Shown here: positions 8,492 through 17,392 of the stretch, in pieces
How the letters are laid out: each line of letters begins with the position of its first letter
Numbering within the stretch: position 1 is the first letter of the stretch
From: an uncultured Opitutaceae bacterium
GTDB lineage: Bacteria; Verrucomicrobiota; Verrucomicrobiia; Opitutales; Opitutaceae
DNA length: 64,000 bases
Direction: 5' to 3'
Assembly (NCBI GenBank): GCA_937958045.1
Contig: CALFXL010000004.1
Span: 1-64,000, forward strand
The notes under the pieces: model-generated
Database searches by the model: none
What the model saw: only the letters and a program-made list of their open reading frames with translations
What the model was told of the DNA's origin: nothing
Translations under genes and position numbers: made by a program

Positions 8492-10168
8492 TTACTCGCT
8501 TGCGCTGGGGTCGACGAATGCCGCCAGCGCGTAGATCAGCGCGGCGTTCCAGTTGATCGCGATTTCGTTGCGTTCGTAGCTGGCGAGTTCGTCCACCCAA
8601 CTACGGCCATCTGGCCAGCCGCCGCCGACGAGATAACCGGGCCAAGCGGGTTCGCCGCGACGATCGTGGGGGTGTTGCGGGGGATTGGCACCAAGGCCCG
8701 TCACGTAGGAACGACCATGATAATTTCTTCCGAAAAGATGTCCGAGCGCATCCAGCGCGGTAGCGCGATAGCTAGGATCGGGATTCAGGCGATCGGCCAG
8801 ATGCAGATGAAATGTCTGGCCGGCGACATTGCCGTTGCAGCCCCAAAACCAACGCTTCCTGGCAACGCCGAACGGGCGTGCATGCGGATTGTTGCGAGCC
8901 TCTTTTACGGCAGATTGCGCGCGCTCGATCACTTCGTTGGTGAGGCGTTTCACCAACCGTGGATCGCGGGGATCGTCGGTTTTGTTTTTGTATTCAGACA
9001 GTAAATACACGGAGAAACCGAGGTCTTGCACCTCCGCCCAGCTGGGGCCGTTTTCCGTGAAATGGAGCGAACGGGCGCGACGTTCGAATTCGCGCAGCGC
9101 GGCGATGTCGCCGGTGGCTTTCCACATTTCAGCCGCAGCCCAGAGTCGCGGAGAATCGTCGCGAGCTTCGTAGCTGCCGGTCTTGAATCGGCTCTGATCG
9201 GGGATGACCGGCTTGGGGTGACGTTGGAGGCAATCCCAGCTCTTCTTTGCCGCTTCGAGACAACGGTCGGCAAACTCGGCGTCGAACGGACGGAAGACGC
9301 GGGCGGCGTTGGCCATCATGGCTGTGAAATGCGCAGTCGCGGCGGTGCCCCAAGGCGCGAAATAGCGTTTCGATTGATCGTTGGCTGGCGGCCCCCAGTA
9401 GCTGAAATCGAGCGCGCTCAGTTTGTGATAAACGCGACCGTCCGCGAGCTGCATGGTGAACAGCCATTCAAGCTCCCAACGGACTTCGTCGAGAATATCG
9501 GGCGTGTTGTTGGTGCTTTCGGGGATGTTTGTATTCACGCCATGAATACGCTCTGGGAAATGCTCGAAGGCTTTCAGCATCAAGCCGACGGAGACGCCGG
9601 CGTTGACGACGTATTTGTTGTAGTCGCCTGCATCGTGCCAGCCGCCGACGGAGCGATGTTGATGCGGGCCGCCGCCGACGTGATCGAGCCAGCCGTCTTC
9701 GAGATGGCAGGGCTCCTGGTGATAGTGAATGCCCTGCCATTCGCCGCGGACTTCGGTCCCGCAGCGCCAGAGGTACATGGCGTGCGTGACGACCTCGAAT
9801 GGGCTGTTCCAGACGTCGTTTCCTATCGAAAACTCCGCGGAGCGCTGAGCGTCTCTGGTCTCGATGACGTAACGGCCGGGTTCGGTGATGCTGCTGAAGT
9901 CGAGCGTGCGAAGACGCTCTTGCGTGTCGCTCGCGATCGCCCGCATCGGTTGACCAGCGGTGCCGCGATAAACCTCGCGCGTGTTGTCGCCTTCGATGCG
10001 AAGCACGCGAAACTCGGTGACACTCTCGAGGGCGGTGGCGTGTTTGATGGCGTTGGGGAGAAAACCGATGCTGTTGACGCGCACGGTCGCGGCGGGCCCG
10101 ATGGGGAGCGGTGGGGCGGCGAACAAGGAGGTGGTTGCGAGGAGAAGAGCGAGGAAGCAGTGACGCAT
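8492..10168 (-). CDS. GH9 endoglucanase with N-terminal Ig-like domain
   Basis: A 558-residue protein from the ATG at 10168, which opens a signal peptide (MRHCFLALLLATTSLFAA). An N-terminal Ig-like cellulase domain (about 25-115) precedes an (alpha/alpha)6 catalytic domain. The GH9 signature GGWHDAGDYNKY is at 175-186 with candidate catalytic aspartates D179 and D182; the C-terminal block YERNEIAINWNAAL carries the general acid E535. The family cleaves beta-1,4-glucan, mixed-linkage glucan or xyloglucan backbones by inversion. The signal peptide places it in the periplasm or outside. It is divergent from the GH31 gene with one operator-like palindrome between the two. Confidence 0.9.
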   Translation of the reverse strand: MRHCFLALLLATTSLFAAPPLPIGPAATVRVNSIGFLPNAIKHATALESVTEFRVLRIEGDNTREVYRGTAGQPMRAIASDTQERLRTLDFSSITEPGRYVIETRDAQRSAEFSIGNDVWNSPFEVVTHAMYLWRCGTEVRGEWQGIHYHQEPCHLEDGWLDHVGGGPHQHRSVGGWHDAGDYNKYVVNAGVSVGLMLKAFEHFPERIHGVNTNIPESTNNTPDILDEVRWELEWLFTMQLADGRVYHKLSALDFSYWGPPANDQSKRYFAPWGTAATAHFTAMMANAARVFRPFDAEFADRCLEAAKKSWDCLQRHPKPVIPDQSRFKTGSYEARDDSPRLWAAAEMWKATGDIAALREFERRARSLHFTENGPSWAEVQDLGFSVYLLSEYKNKTDDPRDPRLVKRLTNEVIERAQSAVKEARNNPHARPFGVARKRWFWGCNGNVAGQTFHLHLADRLNPDPSYRATALDALGHLFGRNYHGRSYVTGLGANPPQHPHDRRGEPAWPGYLVGGGWPDGRSWVDELASYERNEIAINWNAALIYALAAFVDPSASE

Positions 10169-10237
10169 GGGGAAGGGCGGGGAGGTGGGGGCGAAGCGCA
10201 ACGCGGGTTTTAAGCTTGCGCGGAGAAAGAGAACGAT

Positions 10238-10255
10238 TGATTTAGCCTTAAACCC
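10238..10255. promoter_or_regulatory. Putative LacI-family operator between divergent GH9 and GH31 genes
   Basis: TGATTTAGCCTTAAACCC contains TTTA-GCCT-TAAA. The seven-base half TGATTTA and the TAAA half match the copies at 6994 and 12675, but the centre is CC rather than CG. It lies 69 bp from the GH9 start and 78 bp from the GH31 start, so one site could control both. Confidence 0.5.
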
Positions 10256-10333
10256 GGCCCCTTTTTAGTACACAAGCTCAATTCCCCCCGCCGGAGCCTT
10301 TCACGAGGACCGGGCTGATACTCTTTTCGCTTT

Positions 10334-12643
10334 ATGAAATTTACCGATGGCCAATGGCTGCTCCAGCCAGGTGTGACCGCGCATTACGCGACTGAGATTC
10401 ACGATGTCATGGTGCGTGACGGAGAGGTGGTGATTCATGCGCCGACGCGTCCGATCCGGCATCGCGGTGATACGTTGGGCGGGCCGTTGCTCACGGTGAC
10501 GTTGAGTTCGCCGATGGACGATGTGGTCGCGGTGAAGGTGGAACATTTCTCGGCGGTCACGGACCGCAATCCGCGCATCCCATTGCAGCCGGTGGCGGAG
10601 CCCCGTATTGAGATTTCGGATACAAAAGAAGCGGTTGCTTTTCGAGCGGGCGGACTCACGGCGAGGCTGAATCGCAGCGAGTGGGGGATCACGTTTGAAG
10701 GTGGCGGCCGCACGCTGACCAAGAGTGGCTGGCGCGGTCAGGGTTATCTGCAAGTGGCGGGGCAGGGGAATTTTGTGCACGAGCAGCTGTCGCTCGGCGT
10801 GGGCGAGTGCGTGTACGGGTTGGGCGAACGTTTCACGGCCTTCGTGAAGAATGGCCAGGTGGTGGAGAACGTGAACAAAGACGGCGGCACCGCGTGCGAG
10901 CAGGCGTACAAGGCGATTCCGTTCTACATGACCAACCGTGGCTACGGCGTGCTCGTGAACAGCACGGGGCCGATTTCCTTCGAAGTCGCGTCCGAAAAAG
11001 TCGCGCGCGTGCAGTTCAGTCTGCCGGGAGAAAAGCTGGAGTACTTCCTGATCTACGGTCCGACGCCGAAGGATATTCTGCGCAAACTCACCGCCCTCAC
11101 CGGACGTCCTGCGTTGCCGCCGGCGTGGAGTTTTGGTCTGTGGCTGACGACCTCGTTCACGACGAGTTACGACGAAGCGACCTGCGTGCAATTCATTGAG
11201 GGCATGAAGCAGCGCGATCTGCCGCTGCATGTGTTTCACTTCGATTGTTTTTGGATGCGCGAATTCGACTGGTGCAATTTCGAGTGGGATCCGCGCACGT
11301 TTCCCGATCCCGAAGGCATGCTGAAGCGGCTCCGCGCGCGCGGGCTCAAAATTTCGTTGTGGATCAATCCGTACGTCGGCCAGCGCTCGCGGCTTTTTGA
11401 GGAGGGGCGGAAAAACGGTTACTTCATCAAGAAGCTCAACGGGGATGTCTGGCAGACCGATTTGTGGCAGCCGGGCATGGCGATCGTGGATTTCACGAAT
11501 CCGGATGCGTGCCGCTGGTACGCGGATCATCTGCGGCGTTTGGCGGCGATGGGCATCGACAGTTTCAAAACCGATTTCGGCGAACGCATTCCGACGGAAG
11601 GCGTGTGTTACCATGACGGCTCCGATCCGGCGGGGATGCATAATTTTTATCCGATCCTCTACAACCAAGTCGTCTTCCAAGTGCTCGAAGAGATTTGCGG
11701 GAAAAATCAGGCCGTGGTTTTCGCGCGATCGAGCTACGCCTCGGGGCAACGTTTCCCGATTCATTGGGGCGGCGATTCTTGGTCCACGCTCGAGTCGATG
11801 GCGGAGAGCCTGCGCGGCGGACTCTCGCTGAGCATGTGCGGATTTGGTTATTGGAGTCACGACATCGGCGGGTTCGAAGGACTGCCGCCGGCGGCGGTGT
11901 ATAAACGCTGGCTGGCGTTTGGTCTGATGTCTTCGCACAGCCGTTTGCATGGAAGCTCGTCGTATCGCGTGCCGTGGAACTACGATGATGAAGCCTGCGA
12001 CATCCTGCGCTTCTTCACGCGGCTGAAATGCCGGCTCATGCCGTATCTGTGGACCGAAGCGGTGACGGCGCATCGCGAAGGTATTCCGATGATGCGCGCG
12101 ATGCATCTGGAGTTTCCGGATGATCCCGCCTGTGACACGCTCGATCGCCAGTACATGCTCGGCGGTTCTTTGTTGGTGGCGCCGGTGTTTTCAGAAGACG
12201 GTTGGGTGGATTATTATCTGCCGGAAGGCCGTTGGACGCATCTGCTCACGGGCGAAGTGCAAGAAGGCGGTCGCTGGCGTCGCGCGCAGCATGGCTTCTT
12301 GAGCCTGCCGGTGTTCGTGCGGCCGGGCACCGTGCTTGCTATCGGTGCGAACGATCAACGTCCCGATTACGACTACGCGGAAAACATCCGCTTCCAAGTG
12401 TACGAACTCGCGGATGGTGCGGAGGCAACGAGCCGCCTTTTCGACATCGATGGGGAAGAGGTTCTGGCCGCTCGCGTGAAGCGCGAAGGGAGCCGTTTGA
12501 TTGCTGAAATCGCCGGAGAAAAATATCCTGCGTGGACGCTCAGCGAAGCCGTGCCGATGGCGACCAACGAACAGGCGGACGGCCGCGAAACGCGCCCCAA
12601 ACACGTTTCTCTCACCGCAGGGACCAGGCGCGCAGAAATATGA
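10334..12643 (+). CDS. yicI: GH31 alpha-xylosidase (YicI-like)
   Basis: A 769-residue protein, almost the same length as E. coli YicI (772). The family releases alpha-linked xylose from the non-reducing end of xyloglucan oligosaccharides such as isoprimeverose. The catalytic nucleophile is D414 in FKTDFGERIPTEG, a block characteristic of YicI-type enzymes, and the acid/base is D481 in HWGGDSWS. WINPYVGQRS and LMSSHSRLHGSSSYRVPW also match this subfamily. No signal peptide is seen, so it is likely cytoplasmic. Adjacent GH9, GH1 and TonB receptor genes make xyloglucan a likely substrate. Confidence 0.92.
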   Translation: MKFTDGQWLLQPGVTAHYATEIHDVMVRDGEVVIHAPTRPIRHRGDTLGGPLLTVTLSSPMDDVVAVKVEHFSAVTDRNPRIPLQPVAEPRIEISDTKEAVAFRAGGLTARLNRSEWGITFEGGGRTLTKSGWRGQGYLQVAGQGNFVHEQLSLGVGECVYGLGERFTAFVKNGQVVENVNKDGGTACEQAYKAIPFYMTNRGYGVLVNSTGPISFEVASEKVARVQFSLPGEKLEYFLIYGPTPKDILRKLTALTGRPALPPAWSFGLWLTTSFTTSYDEATCVQFIEGMKQRDLPLHVFHFDCFWMREFDWCNFEWDPRTFPDPEGMLKRLRARGLKISLWINPYVGQRSRLFEEGRKNGYFIKKLNGDVWQTDLWQPGMAIVDFTNPDACRWYADHLRRLAAMGIDSFKTDFGERIPTEGVCYHDGSDPAGMHNFYPILYNQVVFQVLEEICGKNQAVVFARSSYASGQRFPIHWGGDSWSTLESMAESLRGGLSLSMCGFGYWSHDIGGFEGLPPAAVYKRWLAFGLMSSHSRLHGSSSYRVPWNYDDEACDILRFFTRLKCRLMPYLWTEAVTAHREGIPMMRAMHLEFPDDPACDTLDRQYMLGGSLLVAPVFSEDGWVDYYLPEGRWTHLLTGEVQEGGRWRRAQHGFLSLPVFVRPGTVLAIGANDQRPDYDYAENIRFQVYELADGAEATSRLFDIDGEEVLAARVKREGSRLIAEIAGEKYPAWTLSEAVPMATNEQADGRETRPKHVSLTAGTRRAEI

Positions 12644-12674
12644 GCAAGGTGCCGATTGGACAGAATTTTTTGAG

Positions 12675-12691
12675 TGATTTAACGTAAAATT
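12675..12691. promoter_or_regulatory. Putative LacI-family operator upstream of the TonB receptor gene
   Basis: TGATTTAACGTAAAATT contains the palindrome TTTAACGTAAAA (TTT-W-ACGT-W-AAA, central CG). It shares TGATTTA with the copies at 6994 and 10238. It ends where a possible -10 hexamer TATGCT (12691-12696) begins and overlaps a weak -35 TTGAGT (12670-12675), so bound repressor would block this promoter. The ORF starts 103 bp downstream. Confidence 0.55.
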
Positions 12692-12794
12692 ATGCTACTG
12701 TAACGACACTCAGCTGCTTTCACCCCTTTTCGAGCCGGATGGTTTTTGGCGTACCCGCGCTTCATCCGGATCGGAACCCGATAACACCCCAACT

Positions 12795-15700
12795 ATGAAC
12801 ATACGTAGATGCGTGCGCGCCTCGCAGGCGCTCGCAGTCGTATTGGCTGCACACGGAGGTCTGGCGATGGCGCAACAGACCCCGGCGGTATCCAACGCGG
12901 ATACCCAGGAATGGACTGACGAAGAGACGGTCGTTTTGTCTCCCTTCGAAGTCACCACCTCAAAGGACAAAGGTTATAAAGCGACGAACGCCACTTCAGG
13001 TACGCGGCTAAATACCCCGATCAAAGATGTGCCGCTCAACTTGGAGGTCATCACCAATGATTTCCTGCGCGATACCGGTGCCAAGAGCCTTCGCGAAGGT
13101 TTGCGCTATTCCGCAGGCGTCGTGTTGGAGTCGCAGGCGGATGCGTTTGCGGAGGATGATGATAATGTCTCGAGTGCGGGCGCCAATGATCCTCGCGGTG
13201 TCACGCGTCGTGCCGGTGAATCCACGACCAAGCTTCGCGGTTTCGTCATCGATCAAGTGTTGCGCGATGGTTTCCGGCGGCAATATTCCGCCGATTGGAT
13301 TAATATTGGCCGTGTCGAAGTGCTGCGCGGTCCGAGCGCGTTGCTCTATGGCGTGGGCAGTCTCGGTGGTGTTATTAACTACATGCCGAAACTTCCCGAG
13401 CGCGAAGAGAAGACTTACATCGGCACCAGTATCGGCAGTCACGGATTATATCGTGGCGAATTCGATGTGACCGGCCCGATGGGCACGGGCTCGTGGCGTC
13501 CGGCGTATCGTGTGACGGGCGCGTATCAGGAGCGGGGCGATTATACCGAGCATTATCGTGCGCGGCATTGGACGATTTCGCCGGTGTTTTCGTTTAATCC
13601 GTTCAAGAACACGACGATCCTGATCGATAATGAGTTCGGTGAATCCAAGCAGTTCGGCGTCGGTTTTCAGAACATCCGTTCCAATATCGGCAATCAAGCG
13701 GCGGCGCCCGGGCGCAACGCGGAGTGGCTTACCGATATCTCCAACGGCCTGATCAATACGCGTACCTTTCGCTGGTCGGGCCCGGATACTTATCTGCAGG
13801 GACCGTTTCGCAATACGATCATCGACGTGACGCAACGCGTCGGCGAAGACCTTTTCATCAAACTCGGCGTCGCACAGTCGGAATCCAGGTTTGATTCGCG
13901 TCAGATCAAGGCGGGTGTCGCGCCGGGCACGCTCGATGGTGCGAGCCTGCCGATTTCGACGATCTCAAATTATTACGAGCACGGCACAACGATGCTCGGC
14001 GGAACCTCATATAATATCCGCGATGCAATCACCCAGGCTTTGGCCAACGGCGATTTCAACGGATACAGCATTGAGGATATTTATAATAATCGGTCGATGA
14101 ACTCTTATCGCGCCGACCGTTTGTACGGTTTTGTTCGCGAAGGTTTGTTTAACAAGGTCGGTACGAACACGGGGCCGCAGGTCAATGACCGCGCCATGAT
14201 CTGGTATCAATGGCAGGATGAGAATGTGAAGGATCTGCGCGACCAGGTTCGCTTCGACGCGACGTACAACGTGGATGCCGGTTCGTTGGGTCGCCACACG
14301 TTCATCGTGGGCGCGCAGTATATGAAATTGAAGAAAACGCGCGACGAGTATGGTCCCGCGTATGGCTACACGAACCGCACCACGCAGGTGCCGGTGTCTG
14401 TGCAGAGCTGGGAACGGTTCAACTTCAAGAATCCGCAGGATTACTCGGCGTTTCGCTACGGTGCGCAGGGCGACGGCGTGCAGGACGTACCGATGTATCA
14501 TCTGTATAATACTGTGGAGCGTAATTGGGACCTTGGTTATTACGGCGTATACCAAGGTCAGTTTTTTAATGACCGCGTGACGCTGATCGGCGGTGCGCGT
14601 TGGGATCGTTCTGACGCACGCACGGTGCGCACATTTCTATATGAACAAGGGCGCAATCCGTCGATCAGCGGTCGCGGCACGGAAGGCACGACGGGCGATG
14701 TGCCCACGGCGACGAGCCCGCAGATTGGCCTGTCGATCAAGATCACCGACGATATTTCGGTATTCGGTGTTTATTCGGAAGGTGTCGTGCCCAATCCCTA
14801 CGCCGCGGATGGCAACGGCAATATGCTCAAGCCGACCAAGGCGAAGAACAAGGAAGTCGGCGTGAAGTTTGATCTCGCGGATGGCCGCATCTCGGGAACG
14901 GTCAGCGCGTACGAAATCAAACGCACAGGTACGCCGAAGCTTGTTTGGTGGGCGCCGAATCCGTGGAAGTCGCGCGAGGACGGTTGGGATGAAACCAAGC
15001 CCAACGCCGTGCTTGGCGGTTTCGCGACCCCCGAAGCCATGTGGGCCGTCATTCATGGCACGGAGGGCCTGAACACCGCGCAAGGGCTCGAACTCGCGAA
15101 GCGCATTTGGTCGCCGGGCTGGCACGCGTTGCTCGATGAAATCTCGGGCGTTTCGGATGTGGCTAATGCCGGCGCGGGCCCTGAAGGGAGCCGCTTCTGG
15201 ACCTGGGACAACAGCGGTTACGCGTATGCGGCGAATACCAACACGGAAAACTATGACCCGAACTACTCGGGCGATTTGTGGTTCCCGCTCTTCAACCTCA
15301 GCGATCCGGATGTGGTGAAAGCCTTCGATGCGATCTCCGCGTTGCCGGGCTGGAAGGGGAACTATTACACCGATGGCGGTAAGACATTCCGTTGGGCCGA
15401 CGGCTCGGCGGGGTACACCAACGGCCCCGGCAGCAGCGGTGCATTTGTGCCGATGAACGACCAAGCGCGCGGCTGGGATGCGTCGGTGATTTTCACCCCC
15501 AACGACTCGTTGCAGATTCTCCTGAATTACGCGCATGTGAAACGGAAGGTTACGAGCCGCACGTATCAGTTTGTGAGCCTCGGTTATTGGCCTGCTGGCT
15601 GGTGGATGCAGAAGGACCAAAACTTCGGTACCTTCGGCCAAAATCGCAGCCCGCAAGAAGCGTATGAGGACGTCAACGACACCGCCACGTATCGCGTTGT

Positions 15701-16109
15701 CGTTCCCGACTACAACCAGCCGATGGACGACACGCCGGAAAACACCGCCAACGTCTGGGTCCGTTACAACTTCGACGCGACCATCCCCGCTCTCAAAGGC
15801 TGGACGGTGGGTCTCGGCGGTCAGTGGGAAGACAAACGTCTTTGGTTCAGCGGATTTGGCGGCGGTGGTGGCAACATTGTGATTGTCGATGGCTCTACCG
15901 ACGGCGCGGATCCGAACAACCTCGTGAAGTTCTACACCAAGGAGCGCTATTCGGTGAATCTCCTCGTCGAGTACCGCACGCGTGTCGCCGACAAATACAA
16001 CGTCCGCGTCGCGCTCAACGCGGACAACCTCCTCGACGATCAAGGCCGCTACGGTCTCGTTTACGGCTCGGGCTCTTCGTACCGCCTCTCGTTGGGCGTG
16101 GATTTTTGA
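12795..16109 (+). CDS. TonB-dependent outer-membrane receptor
   Basis: A 1104-residue protein with a signal peptide (cleavage likely after GGLAMA, about residue 26). It then carries EETVVLSPFEVTTSKDKGY, which resembles the TonB-box region of Opitutaceae receptors, a plug domain (TRLNTPIKDVPLNLEVIT to VEVLRGPSALLYGVGSLGGVINYMPK) and a 22-stranded barrel ending in phenylalanine (RLSLGVDF). The family imports ligands across the outer membrane using TonB/ExbBD energy. Position between the GH31 gene and a LacI regulator suggests an oligosaccharide ligand, though siderophore or cobalamin specificity is not excluded from sequence alone. A strong terminator follows. Confidence 0.93.
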   Translation: MNIRRCVRASQALAVVLAAHGGLAMAQQTPAVSNADTQEWTDEETVVLSPFEVTTSKDKGYKATNATSGTRLNTPIKDVPLNLEVITNDFLRDTGAKSLREGLRYSAGVVLESQADAFAEDDDNVSSAGANDPRGVTRRAGESTTKLRGFVIDQVLRDGFRRQYSADWINIGRVEVLRGPSALLYGVGSLGGVINYMPKLPEREEKTYIGTSIGSHGLYRGEFDVTGPMGTGSWRPAYRVTGAYQERGDYTEHYRARHWTISPVFSFNPFKNTTILIDNEFGESKQFGVGFQNIRSNIGNQAAAPGRNAEWLTDISNGLINTRTFRWSGPDTYLQGPFRNTIIDVTQRVGEDLFIKLGVAQSESRFDSRQIKAGVAPGTLDGASLPISTISNYYEHGTTMLGGTSYNIRDAITQALANGDFNGYSIEDIYNNRSMNSYRADRLYGFVREGLFNKVGTNTGPQVNDRAMIWYQWQDENVKDLRDQVRFDATYNVDAGSLGRHTFIVGAQYMKLKKTRDEYGPAYGYTNRTTQVPVSVQSWERFNFKNPQDYSAFRYGAQGDGVQDVPMYHLYNTVERNWDLGYYGVYQGQFFNDRVTLIGGARWDRSDARTVRTFLYEQGRNPSISGRGTEGTTGDVPTATSPQIGLSIKITDDISVFGVYSEGVVPNPYAADGNGNMLKPTKAKNKEVGVKFDLADGRISGTVSAYEIKRTGTPKLVWWAPNPWKSREDGWDETKPNAVLGGFATPEAMWAVIHGTEGLNTAQGLELAKRIWSPGWHALLDEISGVSDVANAGAGPEGSRFWTWDNSGYAYAANTNTENYDPNYSGDLWFPLFNLSDPDVVKAFDAISALPGWKGNYYTDGGKTFRWADGSAGYTNGPGSSGAFVPMNDQARGWDASVIFTPNDSLQILLNYAHVKRKVTSRTYQFVSLGYWPAGWWMQKDQNFGTFGQNRSPQEAYEDVNDTATYRVVVPDYNQPMDDTPENTANVWVRYNFDATIPALKGWTVGLGGQWEDKRLWFSGFGGGGGNIVIVDGSTDGADPNNLVKFYTKERYSVNLLVEYRTRVADKYNVRVALNADNLLDDQGRYGLVYGSGSSYRLSLGVDF

Positions 16110-16131
16110 GCCGCCGAGTTCTTGGAAAGTT

Positions 16132-16163
16132 AAGCCCGCGTGGCGCGACCGCGCGGGCTTTTT
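16132..16163 (+). terminator. Intrinsic terminator behind the TonB receptor gene
   Basis: AAGCCCGCG (16132-16140) pairs with CGCGGGCTT (16152-16160) around an 11-nt loop and is followed by TTT. It lies 23 bp past the receptor stop codon and before the lacI-type gene. Confidence 0.85.
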
Positions 16164-16217
16164 CGCAGATGCATCCGTTGGTTTGATTGCTTGCCTCGAC
16201 GGTAAACTCGACGCGTT

Positions 16218-17306
16218 ATGCCGAAAATGCCCCGTCCAGCCAAACGTAGAGTCATCCGCGCCGCCACGCTGGCCGATGTCGGTCGCGAAGCGGGTGTTTC
16301 CGCCATGGCCGCTTCGGCCGTGCTTAATGGCGCCCGCACGTCGTCGCGCATCTCGACCGAAACGCGTGAACGCATTTTGGCCGCTGCGAAAAAACTTCGT
16401 TACCGTCCCAACGCCGCCGCCCGCGCGCTCGCCGAGCGCAAGATGAACACGCTGGGCGTGGCCGCGCTTTTCGACGAGTCGGGCGAGCTCAACCACTACT
16501 TTCTCGAAGTGTTCAACGGCGTGATCGAGGCCGCTGCGCATCACAACCAAAACACGACCGTCTTCACGCTGCACGATTGGGAACAGGACTTCGGTCGACT
16601 CAACGGCTTCTGCGATGGCCGGATCGACGGACTCATCTTGATCGGCCCGATCATCAGCCGCGAAACTGCCAAACATCTTCCCGAGCACACGCCTTTCGTG
16701 GCGCTGCACGCCAACGTGCCGATCCCCGGCGTGCTCAACATCGAGAGCGATGAAGAAGCCGGCGCGTATCAGATCGTGCGTCACATGATCGAGCTCGGCC
16801 ACCGGCGTATCCTGCACCTCGCGGGTTTGTCGGGACTGCTCGGCGCGGAGCGTCGTCTCAACGGCTACCGGCGCGCACTCGCCGAGGCGGGGATTCCGTT
16901 TTCCTCGTCGCTTGTCGTCGAAGCCGGTTTTGGCTCGGCGGTCGCAAAACGCGCCATCGCGACGTGGCTGAAGAAAAACCGCAAGGAACCGCTTCCCGAC
17001 GCGGTGTTTTGCGCGACAGATCTGGCCGCGGTCGGTTGCTTGGAAGCGCTGGCAGAGGCGGGCTTGCGCGTGCCGGATGACATTTCGGTGACCGGTTTCG
17101 ATGACACGCTTGCGGCGCGCACGACTGTGCCGCAGCTCACGACAGTGCGCCAGCCGCTCCGCGCGATGGGGATTAAAGCCGTGGAGTGTCTGCTCGCGCG
17201 TATCCAGCAGCACCAAGGTAAAGCCGATCACACGGAGCCCAAACCGCTGGTTTTTCCTGTCGAGCTCGTGGTGCGTGGTTCGGTGTGCGATTTGCGGAAA
17301 AAATAA
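16218..17306 (+). CDS. LacI-family transcriptional regulator
   Basis: A 362-residue protein. The N-terminal helix-turn-helix TLADVGREAGVSAMAASAVL is at about 17-36, followed by the hinge helix region RYRPNAAARALAERKMNTLGV. The rest is a periplasmic-binding-protein-like sugar-sensing domain (VSGFDD-type motif seen as VTGFDDTLAARTTVPQLTTVRQP near 290-312). It probably represses, or relieves repression of, the adjacent glycan genes when a sugar binds. Three candidate operators lie at 6994, 10238 and 12675; none is evident upstream of this gene itself. It is separated from the receptor gene by a terminator, so it has its own promoter. Confidence 0.92.
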   Translation: MPKMPRPAKRRVIRAATLADVGREAGVSAMAASAVLNGARTSSRISTETRERILAAAKKLRYRPNAAARALAERKMNTLGVAALFDESGELNHYFLEVFNGVIEAAAHHNQNTTVFTLHDWEQDFGRLNGFCDGRIDGLILIGPIISRETAKHLPEHTPFVALHANVPIPGVLNIESDEEAGAYQIVRHMIELGHRRILHLAGLSGLLGAERRLNGYRRALAEAGIPFSSSLVVEAGFGSAVAKRAIATWLKKNRKEPLPDAVFCATDLAAVGCLEALAEAGLRVPDDISVTGFDDTLAARTTVPQLTTVRQPLRAMGIKAVECLLARIQQHQGKADHTEPKPLVFPVELVVRGSVCDLRKK

Positions 17307-17308
17307 AC

Positions 17309-17324
17309 CGCCGGCGCGCCGGCG
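17309..17324. terminator. Perfect 16-bp GC palindrome behind the lacI-type gene
   Basis: CGCCGGCGCGCCGGCG is a perfect palindrome starting three bases after the stop codon. It could form a hairpin 3' end but has no proper loop or U tract, so the role is uncertain. Confidence 0.25.
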
Positions 17325-17392
17325 CGTGTTTCGCGGAGCCGTCCTTTCCCGTTGCCTAGCGGTTCACGGTTCGTGTTTATCCCGTGCGCCTC

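Noticed and set aside
10301..12106. 601-codon frame antisense to the GH31 gene
   Set aside because: Same shadow pattern, no recognisable motif, and the GH31 frame has catalytic residues.
14637..17231. 864-codon frame antisense to the TonB receptor and lacI-type genes
   Set aside because: Spans two unrelated, well-supported genes and the terminator between them; low-complexity Arg/Ala translation.
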